NCBI RefSeq assembly: GCF_034190915.1 | Contig: NW_026947486.1 | Location: 22,809,001-22,873,000 of the forward strand | Source of the DNA: Cavia porcellus | Lineage: Eukaryota; Chordata; Mammalia; Rodentia; Caviidae | Reading direction: 5' to 3' | DNA length: 64,000 nucleotides | In this document: positions 1 through 11,287 of the stretch, piece after piece | How the letters are laid out: each line of letters begins with the position of its first letter | Position numbering within the stretch: the stretch's first letter is position 1 | The notes under the pieces: model-generated | The model's database searches: none | Told to the model about the DNA's origin: nothing | What the model saw: the letters and a program-made list of their open reading frames with translations, nothing else | Program-made: the position numbers and the translations under genes

Positions 1-391
1 GCACAGGTGTAGTCATGTTAGAAGTCCGACAGTGATCCACACAGAAGCCAGCTTTGCCTGCAAGAGAAAACAAAGGGTTTGGGCCTCAGGAGATGGTATC
101 ACTCCTGGGTGTCATTCGAATTTTTAGATGAAGGACTGTCTATTTGCTTTACAAGTCATTCAGGTAGCCATCGGGCACCCTTTTCCTGTTTGGATTAAAA
201 AACACTGAGCCTCGGCCCCAGATGAGGACAGGGTCAGGGCCATTCCAGGTGTTGATTATTGGGTCCTGCCAGAACACAGAGGCAAATTGTGTTTGTGTCT
301 TCGTGTGCCAGAAGCGAGATGCTGCCGAGCAGCCTGAGGCGTCCAGAGATAAAAAAAATTTAAAATAAAGAGAGCATGTGAAAGAATATTT

Positions 392-1530
392 TTAGGAGAC
401 CCTCGGGTTGGGTACCAGGATTCTCATTTTATCTATGGTAGGTTTGAGGGAGTGATGTGCACATTTAACAATACCTTGTCCTTGAGGATTGTAAGGTATA
501 CCTGTAGTATGTAGAATACCAAGGCACTTGCAAAATTGGGCGAAGGAGGTACTTGTATAGACTGGGCCACTATCTGTTTTCAGCTGTTGGGGACATCCCA
601 GGATAGAGAGGGCTGACAGCATGTGGGCTATAACATGTTTGGTAGCCTCTCCTGTCTGAAGGGTGGCAAAAATGAAACCGCTGTATGTATCGACAATTAC
701 ATGTATATATTTTAAGTTGCCAAATTCATTGAAATGTGTAACATCCATTTGCCATAGGGCGTTAGGCATTAAACCTTTTGGGCTGACTCCCAGGTGTTGA
801 ACAGGCAAATGAACAGCACAAGAGGTGCAATTTTTTATAATTTGTCTGGTTGGTTCCCGAGTGATTTTGTGGAGGAGGCGAAGGGTTTGGTCATTGAGGT
901 GGTGTAGCTGATGAGTCTGTTGGTCCTTGGATACCTTAGAGTCTTCTGTGGGCTAAGAATGGCTCATGAAGACCTGTGCCCATGTGGCAATATCAGCCCA
1001 ATGACTTCCCTGAGCAAGGGGACCCGGGAGGCCAGAATGAGCTCGCAAGTGGCCAATGAAAAACTTATGACTCCGAAGCCAAATAATGTCCTGTAGTTGC
1101 CTGAAAAGGTTTGCAGCTGGGGAGACATGATTTATGGTGGCAACAGTTTTTAACAATGGAACAGATTGAGCGAGATAGGCACTATCAGTAAACAAATTGA
1201 AGGGTTGGTCGGGGTAAGCAGTAAAAACTGCAAGAATAGCCTGTAGTTTGGCCAACTACATGGATGATGTATCTGTCTGGAGGGTAAAAACACTGTTTTG
1301 TGCTACGTAAGCAGCCCTGCCTGAGGAGGAAACATCAGTGAGTAACACTAGGGCATCGGGAAGAGGTTGTGGAGCTGTAATCTTGGGGAATATGAGCGAG
1401 TGATGGTTAGCAAAATCAATCAACTTATTTGGAGCGTAATGATTATCAGTGATCCCTGAGAAGGAGGCTAAAGCAATAGGCCATGCCTCAGTGGTCTGGA
1501 GCGCCCAGTCCACGTGATCTTTGGTGAAGG
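392..1530 (-). pseudogene. ERV integrase and RNase H, decayed (left class II copy)
   Basis: On the minus strand the RNase H part comes first (about 1513-1140), then integrase (about 1080-392). The integrase keeps two of three catalytic acidic residues: the first Asp in WQMDVTHF and the second in LKTDSGP. The conserved Glu, present as GIVERAHH in the other copy, reads GIVKCAHH here. In RNase H the first Asp lies in TDVSS (TDGSS in the other copy) and the catalytic Glu of LAELQ is Lys (AKLQ), while the FTDSAY Asp is kept. The stretch is split over at least three reading frames. In an intact virus these domains would degrade the RNA of RNA-DNA hybrids and insert the provirus. Here it is a relic. 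Confidence 0.88.
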
Positions 1531-1585
1531 GTTGAATAATGACATCTGGTTCCTTTCCAAAATAACATTTTTTTAGCCTTCTGCC

Positions 1586-3093
1586 TCAAATTATCAGGTC
1601 AGAGACCGCTTGGTAGTAAGGCAATAGTACTCCCTTTGGGGAGACTGGTAGATGAAGCCACGTAAGGGGAGCTTGCTGCCAAAAAAGTGCTGTGGGAGAG
1701 AGTTTTGTGTTAAAAATGAGAAATTGTAGTGGCTTGTTATAATCTATGAAGGAGACAGTTTGTTGGGTGATAGCCTCTTTCACCGTATGGAGTGTTTTTC
1801 TAGCATACGGTGTGAGCTCTCTGGGGGAAGATAGGTCAACGTCTCCTCGGAAGATATCATAGAGGGGTTATAGATCATATTTGGTCAATTTTCAATAGGG
1901 TAAAAGCCAATTAATATCACCTAGAATCCTTTGAAAATCATTAAGTGTCTTAAGGCCACCATGCCTTAGTTGAGGCTTTGAAGAAAACACCTGAGTGCCT
2001 TGTAAGGAAAACCCAAATATGTATATGGGTCAGTAAGCTGGACCTTGTCTGGGGCTATTTGAAGCCCAATCTTTTGTAAGGCAGCTTGTAGTGCCTGGTA
2101 ACACTGTAAAGTCTGGTCTTGACTCTCTCCCGCCAAGAGTATGTCATCCATATAATGTGAGATATGTATATTTGGCCAGTGATCTCTAACTGGCTGTATT
2201 GCAGCAGCAACAAAAGCCTGGCATAGCATGGGGGAGTTAGCCATCTCTTGTAGTAAGACTTGCCATTGAAATCTTTGCATAAGGGCTCTAAAATTAATTG
2301 CTGGGAGACTGAAGGCAAAAATGCTTTTGGTCATTTGGATGTAAGGGAATAGAAAAAGAGCAATCCTTAAGATCTATGACAATTTTAAAAAATCCCAGGG
2401 GGATGGCACTGGTTGAAGGGAGGCCTGGCTGTAATGGTCCCATTATAACCATGGTTTTGTTTATTGCCCTGAGGTCTTGTAACAACCTTCATTTTTTTTT
2501 ACTTCTTTTTAATTACAAAAATGGGCATATTCCAGGGAGAATCACTTGGTACAATGTGGCCTGCATTTAGGTGGTCCTGCACCAGCTGCTGAGCAGCTGC
2601 AAGCTTTTCAGATGTAAGGGGCCACTGATGGACCCAAACAGGGGCATCTGATAACCATGTAATTTCTTTGGCATGGGTCGCAGGAACGTCAATGACCCCT
2701 ATTGAAAATGGCCTAAGCCTGCTCTTGAAAGGTTTGGGGTTGGAGAAATAGGGACTTTAATACCTGAACTCTGTTTACCTAGGCCTTGATTAGGAAGGAA
2801 TCCCTGAGTAAGCATTTGTTTGGTGACTATAATATTAGGGCTCCCCATCATTATTCCCATTTGGGTCAGCAAATCTCTGCCCCACAAATTAAGGGATAGC
2901 CCTTCCACCATATAGGGCTGTATGTGCCCTTCATTTTTTTTTTATCTTTCCAGGTAAGTAGATTGGCACTACTCTGTGGATTTTAAATTGTCCAATCCCT
3001 TTCAGATGAGTCATGGTGGTCTATAGGGGCCATGTGGGAGACCAGTCCTCTTTTCTAATGACAGTCACCTCAGCACCTGTATCTATGAGCCCC
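1586..3093 (-). pseudogene. ERV reverse transcriptase and protease C-terminus, decayed (left copy)
   Basis: The minus strand reads, in order, the protease active-site region (about 3110-3060, with DTGAE), the protease core and G-patch tail (2911-2699, ending GLGHF), then the reverse transcriptase palm with VIDLKDCS (about 2375) and the catalytic YMDD motif (HYMDDILL, about 2145). Frameshifts and homopolymer expansions split it, including poly-T runs on the plus strand at about 2493 and 2936. Order and sequence match the right-hand provirus, so the identity is secure. No intact enzyme is encoded. Confidence 0.88.
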
Positions 3094-3599
3094 TAATTCT
3101 AGTAAGACTTTTATTATGACTGGTATTGACAGTACTCCTAAGACTAGATAATTTACAATGCTTTTAACCTGTAGATTTGGGGAATTCATTTTCACTTAAG
3201 CTTTCTTACTTTTCCCAGAATATTGTACTCTATTGTTGGGAACAGATTTTTTTTTTTGCTTCTCTAAGAGCAACTCTATCTGACACCTTTTGGCAGCATT
3301 AATATCAGGCCCACTAGACAATATACTTTGCCATAGTCCTAGCCAAACATTTTTCAAAAGTAGATCCACTAATAAGGGATATAAAATCCTAAGAAAGATA
3401 ATTGATGTGCAGCCTGTTGCCATTTCTTTAAAGACCCAAATACCTACCCTAAATAACAGTATCCTCTTAAACCAGATGCCTACCAGGGATTTCAACTTCT
3501 CAGTTCTAAATTCTTTAAAAATGGCCTTTTAGACCAATGCCAATCACCAGGTAACTTTCCCATCTTTACAATGCTAAAGCCAAATGATTAAAAAAAAAA
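3094..3599. other. Unassigned stretch between two ERVs
   Basis: About 500 bases separate the end of class II homology from the first recognisable class I pol sequence. Neither strand gave a protein I can recognise. It could be decayed upstream pol of the class I element, since it abuts it, but I found no motif to support that. Confidence 0.4.
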
Positions 3600-3659
3600 T
3601 TTGAAAAGCTAAATAGTTAGGACCTACCCAAAGACTGGGGGAATGAATTCTAATGCCCT

Positions 3660-5560
3660 GAAAGAAAGGAGGCCTTGGTTTTAAGACTACTAAAAGACAA
3701 ATTAAGGCCTTTCTAAGGTGGCTGAGTTTTTCAGAATTTGAACTACTTTTTGATTCATAGACAAGCCGCTGAATGACACTACATAGGGCCTGCTTATGAG
3801 CCCCCACATTGGACTGAAGAAAAGAAACTTTGTAGTGGTTGTATATAAGTGAAAGACAGGTCATAGCATTAGGAGATCTTACCCCAAAGTTGGATATATT
3901 TTTCAACATGTGGCTTACTTTTCCAGACACTTAGATCCTTGTCACATGTATGGCCTAGATGCTTAGGGGCTGTGGTACTGCAGCACTTCTGATAGAGGAA
4001 GCAGTTTAAATTTAGGAAACTCAATGGATGTTCAACCCCATTATGAGATTTAAAATGGTCTTAAAGAACACCAATGGCTAACTAGAGGATGTCTATCTAA
4101 ATGTCAAGCTATCCTTTTAGAATTTCCAGAGCTTACTTTTTTTTCAGAGCTTACTTTTATGGTTTACCATCTTTCAGTCTGGCAACCTGATTCACGACTT
4201 TATGAAAACTACAACATATTTACTCTTGTACGCCTGACCTGAAGGACCAGACTTTGGCTAGTCCCAGTGAATAATGGTTCATCGATAGGAGCATAACATA
4301 AACCATGGAACTGGGAAGGGAAGCTATATGATTGTTAATCTCTAAGAAGTAATTAAGTAAAGCTGCTTCCTTCAAATACCTCAGCACAAAAAGCTAGAAT
4401 CATTGTTCTGATGTAAGTCTTACAATGGAAAAAAAAAATAAGCAAGTCAACATTGATGCTGACTTAAGATATGCTTTCTTAGTCTTTCATGCTTGTACTA
4501 CCAGATGGAGGAAAAAGTTCACTCATAACAGAAGAAAAAAAAAACTTAAATTAAGCATGGAGTTGAGATTCTTTCCTTCCTAAAAGGACTGTGGGTCCTG
4601 CCCAGATAGCAATAATACAATGCAGAGAACATCAAAAAGTAACTCTCCTATAATCTAAAAAAAATCACAGTGCCAGATAAAATTGACTGATCACAGTGCC
4701 AGATAAACTTCACTACAAACTACTTTAAAGATGGCTCTAATACATCTTGCCTCAAAGCTAAATGCAAGCCCTTTCTATTTAGAGATTGAAAAGGAGTGGG
4801 CAAATCAGTAGGGGATATAAATCTGTGAAAGATGGCTGGTTGAGGAAAGACTAAAACAAGAAAATATTATTATCCCTGGCTAATCAATGGAATATTATTA
4901 AAGAAATCCATGATTCATGTCATTTAGAAAGACAGTCATTGACTACTTTGGTCAAATATGCTTTTGTTGGGGGAAAAGTCAAATTGACTGTTCCAGAAAT
5001 CTCAAGGTCTTACCCTCTCTGTGCCTATGGCAATCTGGGAGGAAATGCTGAGTCTCCAGCTTTATTTAACACAGTGCAAAGGCAAGATACTTTCCTTGGA
5101 GAATATTAGCAAATACGTTTCATCCAGATGCCTCCATGCCAGAGATATAAATAACTTTTTACTGAAACTTTTTTGAGTGGATAGAAGTATATTCTGTTCA
5201 TACTGAAAGGGTTCAATAAGTCACTGTAGTCCTCACAAAGAAATTATTACTAGGATTGATCTCAGATAATAATGGGCTTATGTTTACTTTTAAGGTGACA
5301 CAGGAGGTCTCACAAGCCTTAGGAATAACTTATTATCCTCCTACCTCTTGGCAACTTCAAGCTCTAGAAAAGGTTTAAAAGACTAATATCCATATTAAAG
5401 TCACTTTAGCAAAATTATGCCAAGGATCCTCAGAGCCTTGGTTATGACCACTACTACTTATTACTTCACTAAGAATCAGAATTGTACCTAAGGCCTCTTT
5501 CCAATTAAGCCCATTTGAATGTTATTTGAGAGGCTATTTCTGATCACTGATCTCTAAACA
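3660..5560 (+). pseudogene. Class I ERV pol remnant (RT connection, RNase H, integrase)
   Basis: Translating the plus strand across frames gives a run resembling the gammaretroviral connection domain (TTKRQIKAFL at about 3687, then ALGDLTPKL at about 3868). A tether-like block reading LSKCQAILLEFPEL follows at about 4100. An RNase H start with DGS is at about 4726. A decayed integrase zinc region lies at about 4920-5030. The integrase core has FLSG near 5170, then SDNNGLMFTF at about 5260, where SDN carries the second catalytic Asp, and a following YPPTSWQLQALEKV block. Stops occur every 20-60 codons. Identification is by motif order only. The copy is non-functional. Confidence 0.65.
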
Positions 5561-5979
5561 CTGGAAATGATTAAACACATAATTAATTTAGGTCAGGTAC
5601 AAAAGGTTTTATTAGATTATGTTAATGAAGTTGTTCTATCACAGAACCCTTCAATTTACACTCTAATATTCAACCCTATGAGTCTGAGTTATGTAAGAAT
5701 TTATAAGCAAAGTCTCCTTTAAAGTACCCCCTCCCTAAATATAAAGGCTACTAGCATGTTCTTCTAAATAGTTATATAGTTGTCAAGTTACAAGGGCATG
5801 CATTACACATTCATTTGTCAAGAATTAAATCTGTTCCCATTGAGACTTTGAAAGATCAAGAAATAAAGGAAACAGACTTATTATCATTATTCTTGAAAGC
5901 CTTTGGGACTTGTGAGTACTATTCAAGAACAAGGTTGATTAAAAATAACTCAGATACATATGTTGTCTTTCCTTATCCT

Positions 5980-6400
5980 GAGACAAAATACCCAGCACTC
6001 AAAATTAAAAGATGATAAGTTTATTTAGCTTGCAGTTTTTAGAGCTTTCAGTTCATAGTTTGCTGGCTCCCAGGCAGGTAGTATGGTGCACGGGCATTAC
6101 AGAGGACAAACAGTTCATGGCAAGCAGATGACAGCAAGCAGTGGACTAGCAAAACACCAACCAACCCCAGCAGCCCACTTTCTCCTTTGTGTTGTATCCA
6201 GGTTCTAGGCTACTCACTCTAGGGTGGGTAGTATTGTAAACCCAAATACCAAGTTCAGTCATCCAAGTATTGTAATCCTCTCTCTAGTTTTCCTCACAAT
6301 CCAAAAAGTTGTATTTGTAATCTCATTGAGATGTTATTGGAATCCCAGCAAGTTAATTCCAATCTACCACCACCAATGCAACCCACTGCGATAGTAAAGA
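5980..6400 (-). repeat. Possible MaLR-type LTR remnant inside the class I ERV
   Basis: The plus strand starts with an ATACCCAGCACTCAAAATT-like stretch followed by AAGTTTATTTAGCTTGCAG. This resembles the complement of the 3' end of mammalian MaLR LTRs. The rest is too diverged to align by eye. It interrupts the class I ERV between its pol and env remnants. Confidence 0.3.
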
Positions 6401-8240
6401 CACCAATACATATTCCATGTTTAGGGCAGCCAAGGGATCCTAAATCCAATTCCCGTGAGGACATGGGGACAAAGGTCTTGATCCTAGGCCTCTTCCAGAA
6501 TTTATTTTGTGAGGAAGGGGGGTGGCTCAGGGATGAGTGACAGTGAGGATGGTGGGAATTATGTGAGTAACTTGAGCTGGCTAGCCAGGTGCAAGAATGA
6601 CATCTCTGTAAATTGTAGAGATAAAGATATGCAGAAGATCAATTTACATTATCCAATTAAGGTAGCAGTGAAATTGTTTTGGGAGACTGTTCTTGGGTTT
6701 CTGATATGCAAACTCTTGTGCCCTGGGGAGTCATAGCCTCTTATCCTGAGGTTTGTAACCCAGTTGACATTCCTGGAGCTATTGGCTCTAAAATCTGGAG
6801 TGTTCATATCCTGTACATATTCTGTACCATATGGAGAACACTATGTGAGGAAACAGGACTGTCTTTTGGCTTTAGAGATTACATATTAACACCTCGGCTA
6901 GCCTTATTTGCAATGCTTAGAGCCGATAGAAGTGAGAAGGAAATACTCTACCAGGCTCTCTACATATCTGTATAAGGAAATGCGTCTCCAAATAATCAAA
7001 GTCACAGTAACTGTTTTGCATTCAAAGGGAGTCAATGGAGTTGTCTCCCACAGGTAGCATTTACACTCAGTGTGGGACAGCCTTAATCTTCGAATTGTAC
7101 CATGCATCAATCTCAGCTTTACATCCTTGATCCCAGTATCACACATCCTAGATCCAGCTACCTCTGAAAAGTGCCACCTTTGACTACATGAGGCTTTGAT
7201 GGACAACTAGATAATATATATATTCTGCTTCCTGTTTAAAATAAATTATCTTCCTTATGTCAAATATAACTCCTCTCATAACTATCTTGTCTGCTCAAGT
7301 CAAAATCTGTCAACTCATTTGTATTTTAACTCTTATGTCTTTCTCCAATGGAGAAACTAATTCTTCTTGACTATCCTAAAAATATGCCAAAGACATTGCA
7401 AATGATGCATGCTAAATTTGTGGAATCTGCTCACTTCTAGCACATTTGGTGTTGCTATGGTAGGTATCCCTATATAGGGAAATGATTGGCTAAAATGGCA
7501 AAATTTTATAGAACAACACCAAAATTCAGCTACAGTTTTGAAGTTTGCTACCAGCACTAATGTCTCTCAAAGGCCTATGAAAGAAACATCTCATCAACAA
7601 TGCCATGGGAAATTTCTCTCTTGCTTAAACTAATACTCAGATATGGCCATACATAAAGCCTGCTCTATCTCAGGCTTCTAAAACTTCTATCATAAAAGAT
7701 GATAACCATTAATTTGAGAATAGATATGGTCAAGTTTAGAATGAGCATTTCTGGCTGTTATCCACTATGTGACAATTCAACTAGTTAGCAGTCCTTGTAT
7801 GGGAACAGAAAAACCATAGTTACTATATATGGAACAGTACCACTTGAAATACAGGATGAGATCCTGCATAAAACTTTAATACCACTGCAGTGTTAAGAGG
7901 TAACTGATTTGTATGCTACCAATTGAAAAACATAAACTGGGATAAAATCACTATTGTCACATGGTAGTGGATGGCTTTGGGGCATAAGTCTATAGACATT
8001 GCTATCTCGGAGGTGAATAAAAACATGTCCATTAGGATATCCATGGGTATAAGGATGCTGGATTAAGACTATACATCAACTAGTTAACTGCCAAGTCTCG
8101 CAGCATTGATGTATCAGATCAGTTTTTCACTGGGTGTGATCATTTAGTTTTCAGCATCATTTCTCAAATAGAATTTGAAGATGTTATATGGCATATCAAG
8201 TATTTTACAAAATTTACACAAAATCTTTGAATGACACTGC
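6400..8240. other. Probable degraded class I env/SU region, no clear gene
   Basis: By position, between the pol and env-TM fragments, this should be the surface-protein part of the class I env. Short open stretches occur (6331-6540, 6509-6736 and 6679-6975 on the plus strand), but none has a motif I can name. No SINE or L1 fragment is obvious. Confidence 0.35.
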
Positions 8241-8245
8241 CAGGG

Positions 8246-8327
8246 CAGTGATGGTGAACCTTTTAGAGCTTTCAACGATAACAAACAACCCACCATGGCA
8301 CACATGCCATAGGTTTCATCGAGACTG
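8246..8327. mobile_element. Short hAT-like MITE, copy 1
   Basis: This is an 82-bp element with inverted ends: CAGTGATGGTGAACCT on the left and AGGTTTCATCGAGACTG on the right, whose complement begins CAGTCTCGATGAAACCT. A near copy lies at 20558-20631. Ends of the CAGTG...CACTG type with an AACC block are typical of hAT non-autonomous elements, including the SPIN group. The flanking 8-mers (TGCCAGGG and GCCTAGGA) are only loosely alike, so a target duplication is not proven. Confidence 0.45.
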
Positions 8328-8363
8328 GCCTAGGATATTTATTTACTAAATTCTCAAGTAAAA

Positions 8364-8579
8364 GTGATAAGTAAAGCTATTCTACAAAACCAGCAAGCCC
8401 TAGACATTGTGGTTGCAGCTATCATCAAAAAAAAAAAAAAAAAAAAAACAGAATGTTGTGTATATATTCCTGACAACTCTCCAAATTTATTTTCTTCATT
8501 ACAAGATCTATGTTTATACATTAATGCAATGTCCCACTCTGCCTTAAGTTTTAATGACTTGCTGATGTTCTACTTCTAA
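8364..8579 (+). pseudogene. Class I ERV env transmembrane fragment
   Basis: The frame reads ILQNQQALDI, then an A-tract encoded poly-lysine, then TECCVYIPDNSPN. This is the layout of the gammaretroviral env TM ectodomain: the conserved LQN(Q/R)xxLD helix followed by the disulfide region that normally has CX6CC. The first Cys is missing because an A-run of about 22 bases (8427-8448) sits where the loop should be. No fusion peptide or membrane anchor survives in frame. It is a relic of the membrane-fusion subunit and cannot function. Confidence 0.7.
8427..8448 (+). repeat. (A)22 tract
   Basis: A pure adenine run inside the env TM remnant. It has no SINE body beside it, so it is more likely a replication-slippage expansion than a retroposon tail. 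Confidence 0.8.
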
Positions 8580-8829
8580 TATCCTTTTGTTGTGGATGGA
8601 TGTCCCATATGTCCTTGTCTTTTTTCCAGACTATCGAAAAATGATTTTTCTTCAAACTACAAAACCTGACCTTCCTATGTCTCCTTTCTATCTGTCAGAA
8701 TGAGACTTTTGATGGCTGACTACGCAGGATCAATGCCCCCTCCCCCTCATCCTAAAGCAGCTATAGGAAGATGGACCTTTGGCACCAGCTTCCATTAAGA
8801 ACAAAGGTATCAAAATCTTGAGGGGAGAG

Positions 8830-9310
8830 AAAGAGGCGAACAGGAGAAATTAAGATAAGTAGGAAGAAGTTGAAGAAATGTATAATTTTGAAGTTATACT
8901 TTTGAGAATAGCTCCGGGACACAAAAGTTACCCTTTTCACTCCTAGAAAATCCAGTTTTTAAAAATCCCTAATGGTTTTTAAGATATAATAAGCAGTAAG
9001 TTGTGCTCTGGGCTTGTGCCTTTTATCTGTAAATTGTACTTCCCCCGCCCCAGCCTCATCCTCAAGAAAATGCACTGTTAAGCAGGCTGAATATTTTAGG
9101 CTTAAGCATATGTAAATGGTTTGCATTCTAACTCAGTATACCAGATTGCTAACATGATAGATAGTAAGAATATACTCTAGATTACTCATTTTGAAGGTGC
9201 CCTAAAGTATACAAATATACCCAGCTCCAGGCTGTAGTGCTTCTCATTCTCTGCCACCTGTCTTCCCTTCTTTGTAGTATGTTCTAAATAAAACTTTCCA
9301 GTGTCACATA
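8830..9310 (+). repeat. Probable 3' LTR of the class I ERV
   Basis: A purine-rich stretch (TTGAGGGGAGAGAAAGAGG at about 8818-8836) resembles a polypurine tract. It is followed by about 470 bp ending after an AATAAA signal at 9287. The position downstream of env TM fits a 3' LTR. I could not match a partner LTR or define the ends, so this is positional inference. Confidence 0.35.
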
Positions 9311-9847
9311 CTAATGAGTCTTAAAAATTCTTTTTTCTGTGATAGAAGTAAGCACAGTTAACACTTGAGTGGGTTGAGTCCAGGGTAGCATGTAGCCCAA
9401 GGGCTGCAGGTTGAACATATCTTAATCTAAATGAACTCAACTATTTTCATGTCTTCAATAATAATGTATATGCCAGTAACTCCAAATTTTGTACTCCTAG
9501 ATTCCTCTTTTGAACTTTCTTATATCAAATTACCTACTGAACATTCACTTGAAATCATATCTATAACAAACTCATTCTCTCCTTTCCTCCCCAAACATGT
9601 GCTTCCAGTGCTCCAAATCCAAAACTCAGTGAAAAAGACCAATAATCCTCCAGTAGAACACAGCACTATTAGATTGTTATTGAGAATTTATTTTTTGTGA
9701 ATTTACCCCTGATGAATTCTTCAGCCTTATTGTATATTCTGTGCTCATGTCAAACTGTTGTGTTTTAACCACGATCTTTAGTTTTAACTCAGTCAATAGT
9801 GCTACACTATCTTCCTGGGATATTCTTTCCCAAATCAATTTGTGTGT

Positions 9848-9907
9848 GGGTGTGCAGTACTGGGGATTAAACCCAGGGATGCTAAACCACTACGCTATAT
9901 CCTCACC
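9848..9907 (-). repeat. ID-type SINE fragment
   Basis: The complement gives the tRNA-like head (A-box side) of an ID element. The plus strand reads CAGTACTGGGGATTAAACCC followed by a decayed CTACGCTATATCCTCACC. It is truncated and diverged. Confidence 0.7.
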
Positions 9908-10467
9908 TTTAAAAAAAAAACCTGAACATTGTTCTGTTCTGATTTGCTTTGTTATGTCGTCTCTTGTCTTAATCTCTTTAAAATAAAAATAAATTTTAAA
10001 AAACTGAAACAGTGTGTTGATGAATTGCCCTGGCAGGGCACAAACATACTTCATTGCTTGGGTTACAGGCATACCATGCCTGGCTCCTTTTCCGTATCAT
10101 TACCTAGTAAACTACTTAACTTTTATGGGTCATCTTAGCTTTCTCTTCTTTGGGCCAAAGTCTATGAGTTTATCAGTCTAAATTAAGTCTCATGCAATAA
10201 ATTCATGCCTTTTTGGATTATGTTCCCATGACAACACATAATATTTTTATGCATAACACTAAAATAATGTGAAGTATTTTTCATGAGATTGTTTATATAT
10301 TGTCTCTTTTTGACTGTAAATTCTAAAAAACATAGGAACACTATTAATACGGTTCATGAACTCGATTCATTCCACAATTCTGAGGAAGATAGTTGTACAT
10401 ATTCATGTGGTGAAGATGGTTGAGGCTGTGTTCATCACCTGGTGTCAAGTTTGTGAATGGAAGCAAT

Positions 10468-10550
10468 TTCTTTTTGGTACTGGGAATCAAACTCATGACC
10501 TTGCACTTGCCAGGCAGGTACTTCTGCCACTGAGCTACATCCCCAGCCCC
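10468..10550 (-). repeat. ID-type SINE with target duplication
   Basis: The plus strand reads TTTTTGGTACTGGGAATCAA through TGAGCTACATCCCCAGCCCC, the complement of the ID head. Direct repeats TGGAAGCAA flank it at 10458-10466 and 10551-10559. Confidence 0.85.
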
Positions 10551-10745
10551 TGGAAGCAAAATTTTGCCAAATACTTCTTTTTGCAAACCAAATTATTAAA
10601 AAACAGATGCATTTGTGAACCCAATTATTACTGTATTATTCCTGTCTGTGCTTGACACAGAGAATTGACACATAGAATAGTTAATAAATATTCATTCAGT
10701 GAATATATGTCTGAATGAATAAGGAAGTATACACTTTCCTCAATA

Positions 10746-11283
10746 TGAAGGACCAGAAATTTAAAGGTTAAAAACAAGATGCTGTTTCTCAGCTAGAAAC
10801 AGCACTGGGCCTCATGACTTAGTCCAAACTCAGCTCTGAGGGAGGATCAAAAAGAAAACATCTGCAGCTGTGATATGCTCGGGATATGCTATGCCAGGGA
10901 ACTCAGAGATAGAGCCTGCCGATTACGCTAATCAGGGTGGTAAAGCATGTCAAACTCGAACCTTACAGAAGCCAGGTGTCCTAAAGATAAGTTGTGCAAA
11001 ACAAGACAGTTAATTAACTCTGACCCGCTGATCATCCCTTTTGAGCTGACCAACCACAAATAGACAGACCGCCGACTATCCCGCTCTAACTGCTACAATT
11101 GGCTTCTGTAAAAAAACGCTTGCTTTGCAGTTTTTTCCCCTTAAAAGCACCTGCCTCACCTACACTCAGGGTTCTCCATTTCCACCTGTTTGGAGGACCC
11201 CATGCACACAGAATAATAAAGACCCCTTTGTTCTTACATGAGAACGGAGCCCTTGGAGTCTCCTTCGCGACACCGGTCTTACA
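10746..11283 (+). repeat. Solo LTR, class I ERV type
   Basis: The element starts TGAAGGACC and ends CTTACA (TG...CA), and is flanked on both sides by AATA (10742-10745 and 11284-11287), a 4-bp target duplication as expected for gammaretrovirus-like ERVs. Inside are AATAAAGACCCC at about 11213, the usual poly(A) signal context, and a GC-richer R/U5 ending near CGCGACACCGG. No internal proviral sequence adjoins it, so it is a solo LTR left by recombination between two LTRs. Confidence 0.8.
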
Positions 11284-11287
11284 AATA

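Larger units (their letters stand above)
1..3093 (-). mobile_element. Partial class II (betaretrovirus-like) ERV, pol and protease part
   Basis: This is a second copy of the family seen complete at 52398-61167, and is visibly similar to 54774-57853 throughout. Reading the minus strand from 3093 downward it holds the protease active-site region, the G-patch tail, reverse transcriptase, RNase H, integrase and the first bases of env at the window edge. Homology stops abruptly at about 3093, just upstream of the protease DTG motif, with no LTR there. The copy therefore lost its 5' half by deletion or rearrangement. Its 3' end lies outside the window. It is broken by many stops and frameshifts and cannot encode working enzymes. 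Confidence 0.9.
3600..9310 (+). mobile_element. Decayed class I (gammaretrovirus-like) ERV
   Basis: Fragments appear in proviral order on the plus strand. They are the RT/RNase H connection (about 3660-4300), RNase H (about 4720), integrase zinc-binding and core regions (about 4920-5500), an env transmembrane fragment (8364-8579) and a probable 3' LTR ending after an AATAAA at 9287. No frame stays open for more than about 100 codons, so the copy is old. Later insertions interrupt it: a possible MaLR LTR at about 5980-6400, a short hAT-like element at 8246-8327 and an A-tract at 8427. Domain order and several motif matches make the class I assignment good. The outer boundaries are approximate and I found no 5' LTR. 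Confidence 0.65.
9311..10745. other. Intergenic stretch with two SINE fragments
   Basis: AT-rich DNA without a supported gene. It contains the antisense ID-type SINEs listed at 9848-9907 and 10468-10550, and an ATTCATTCAGTGAATATAT motif near 10690 of the kind found in L2/MIR 3' ends. Nothing else was recognised. Confidence 0.5.
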
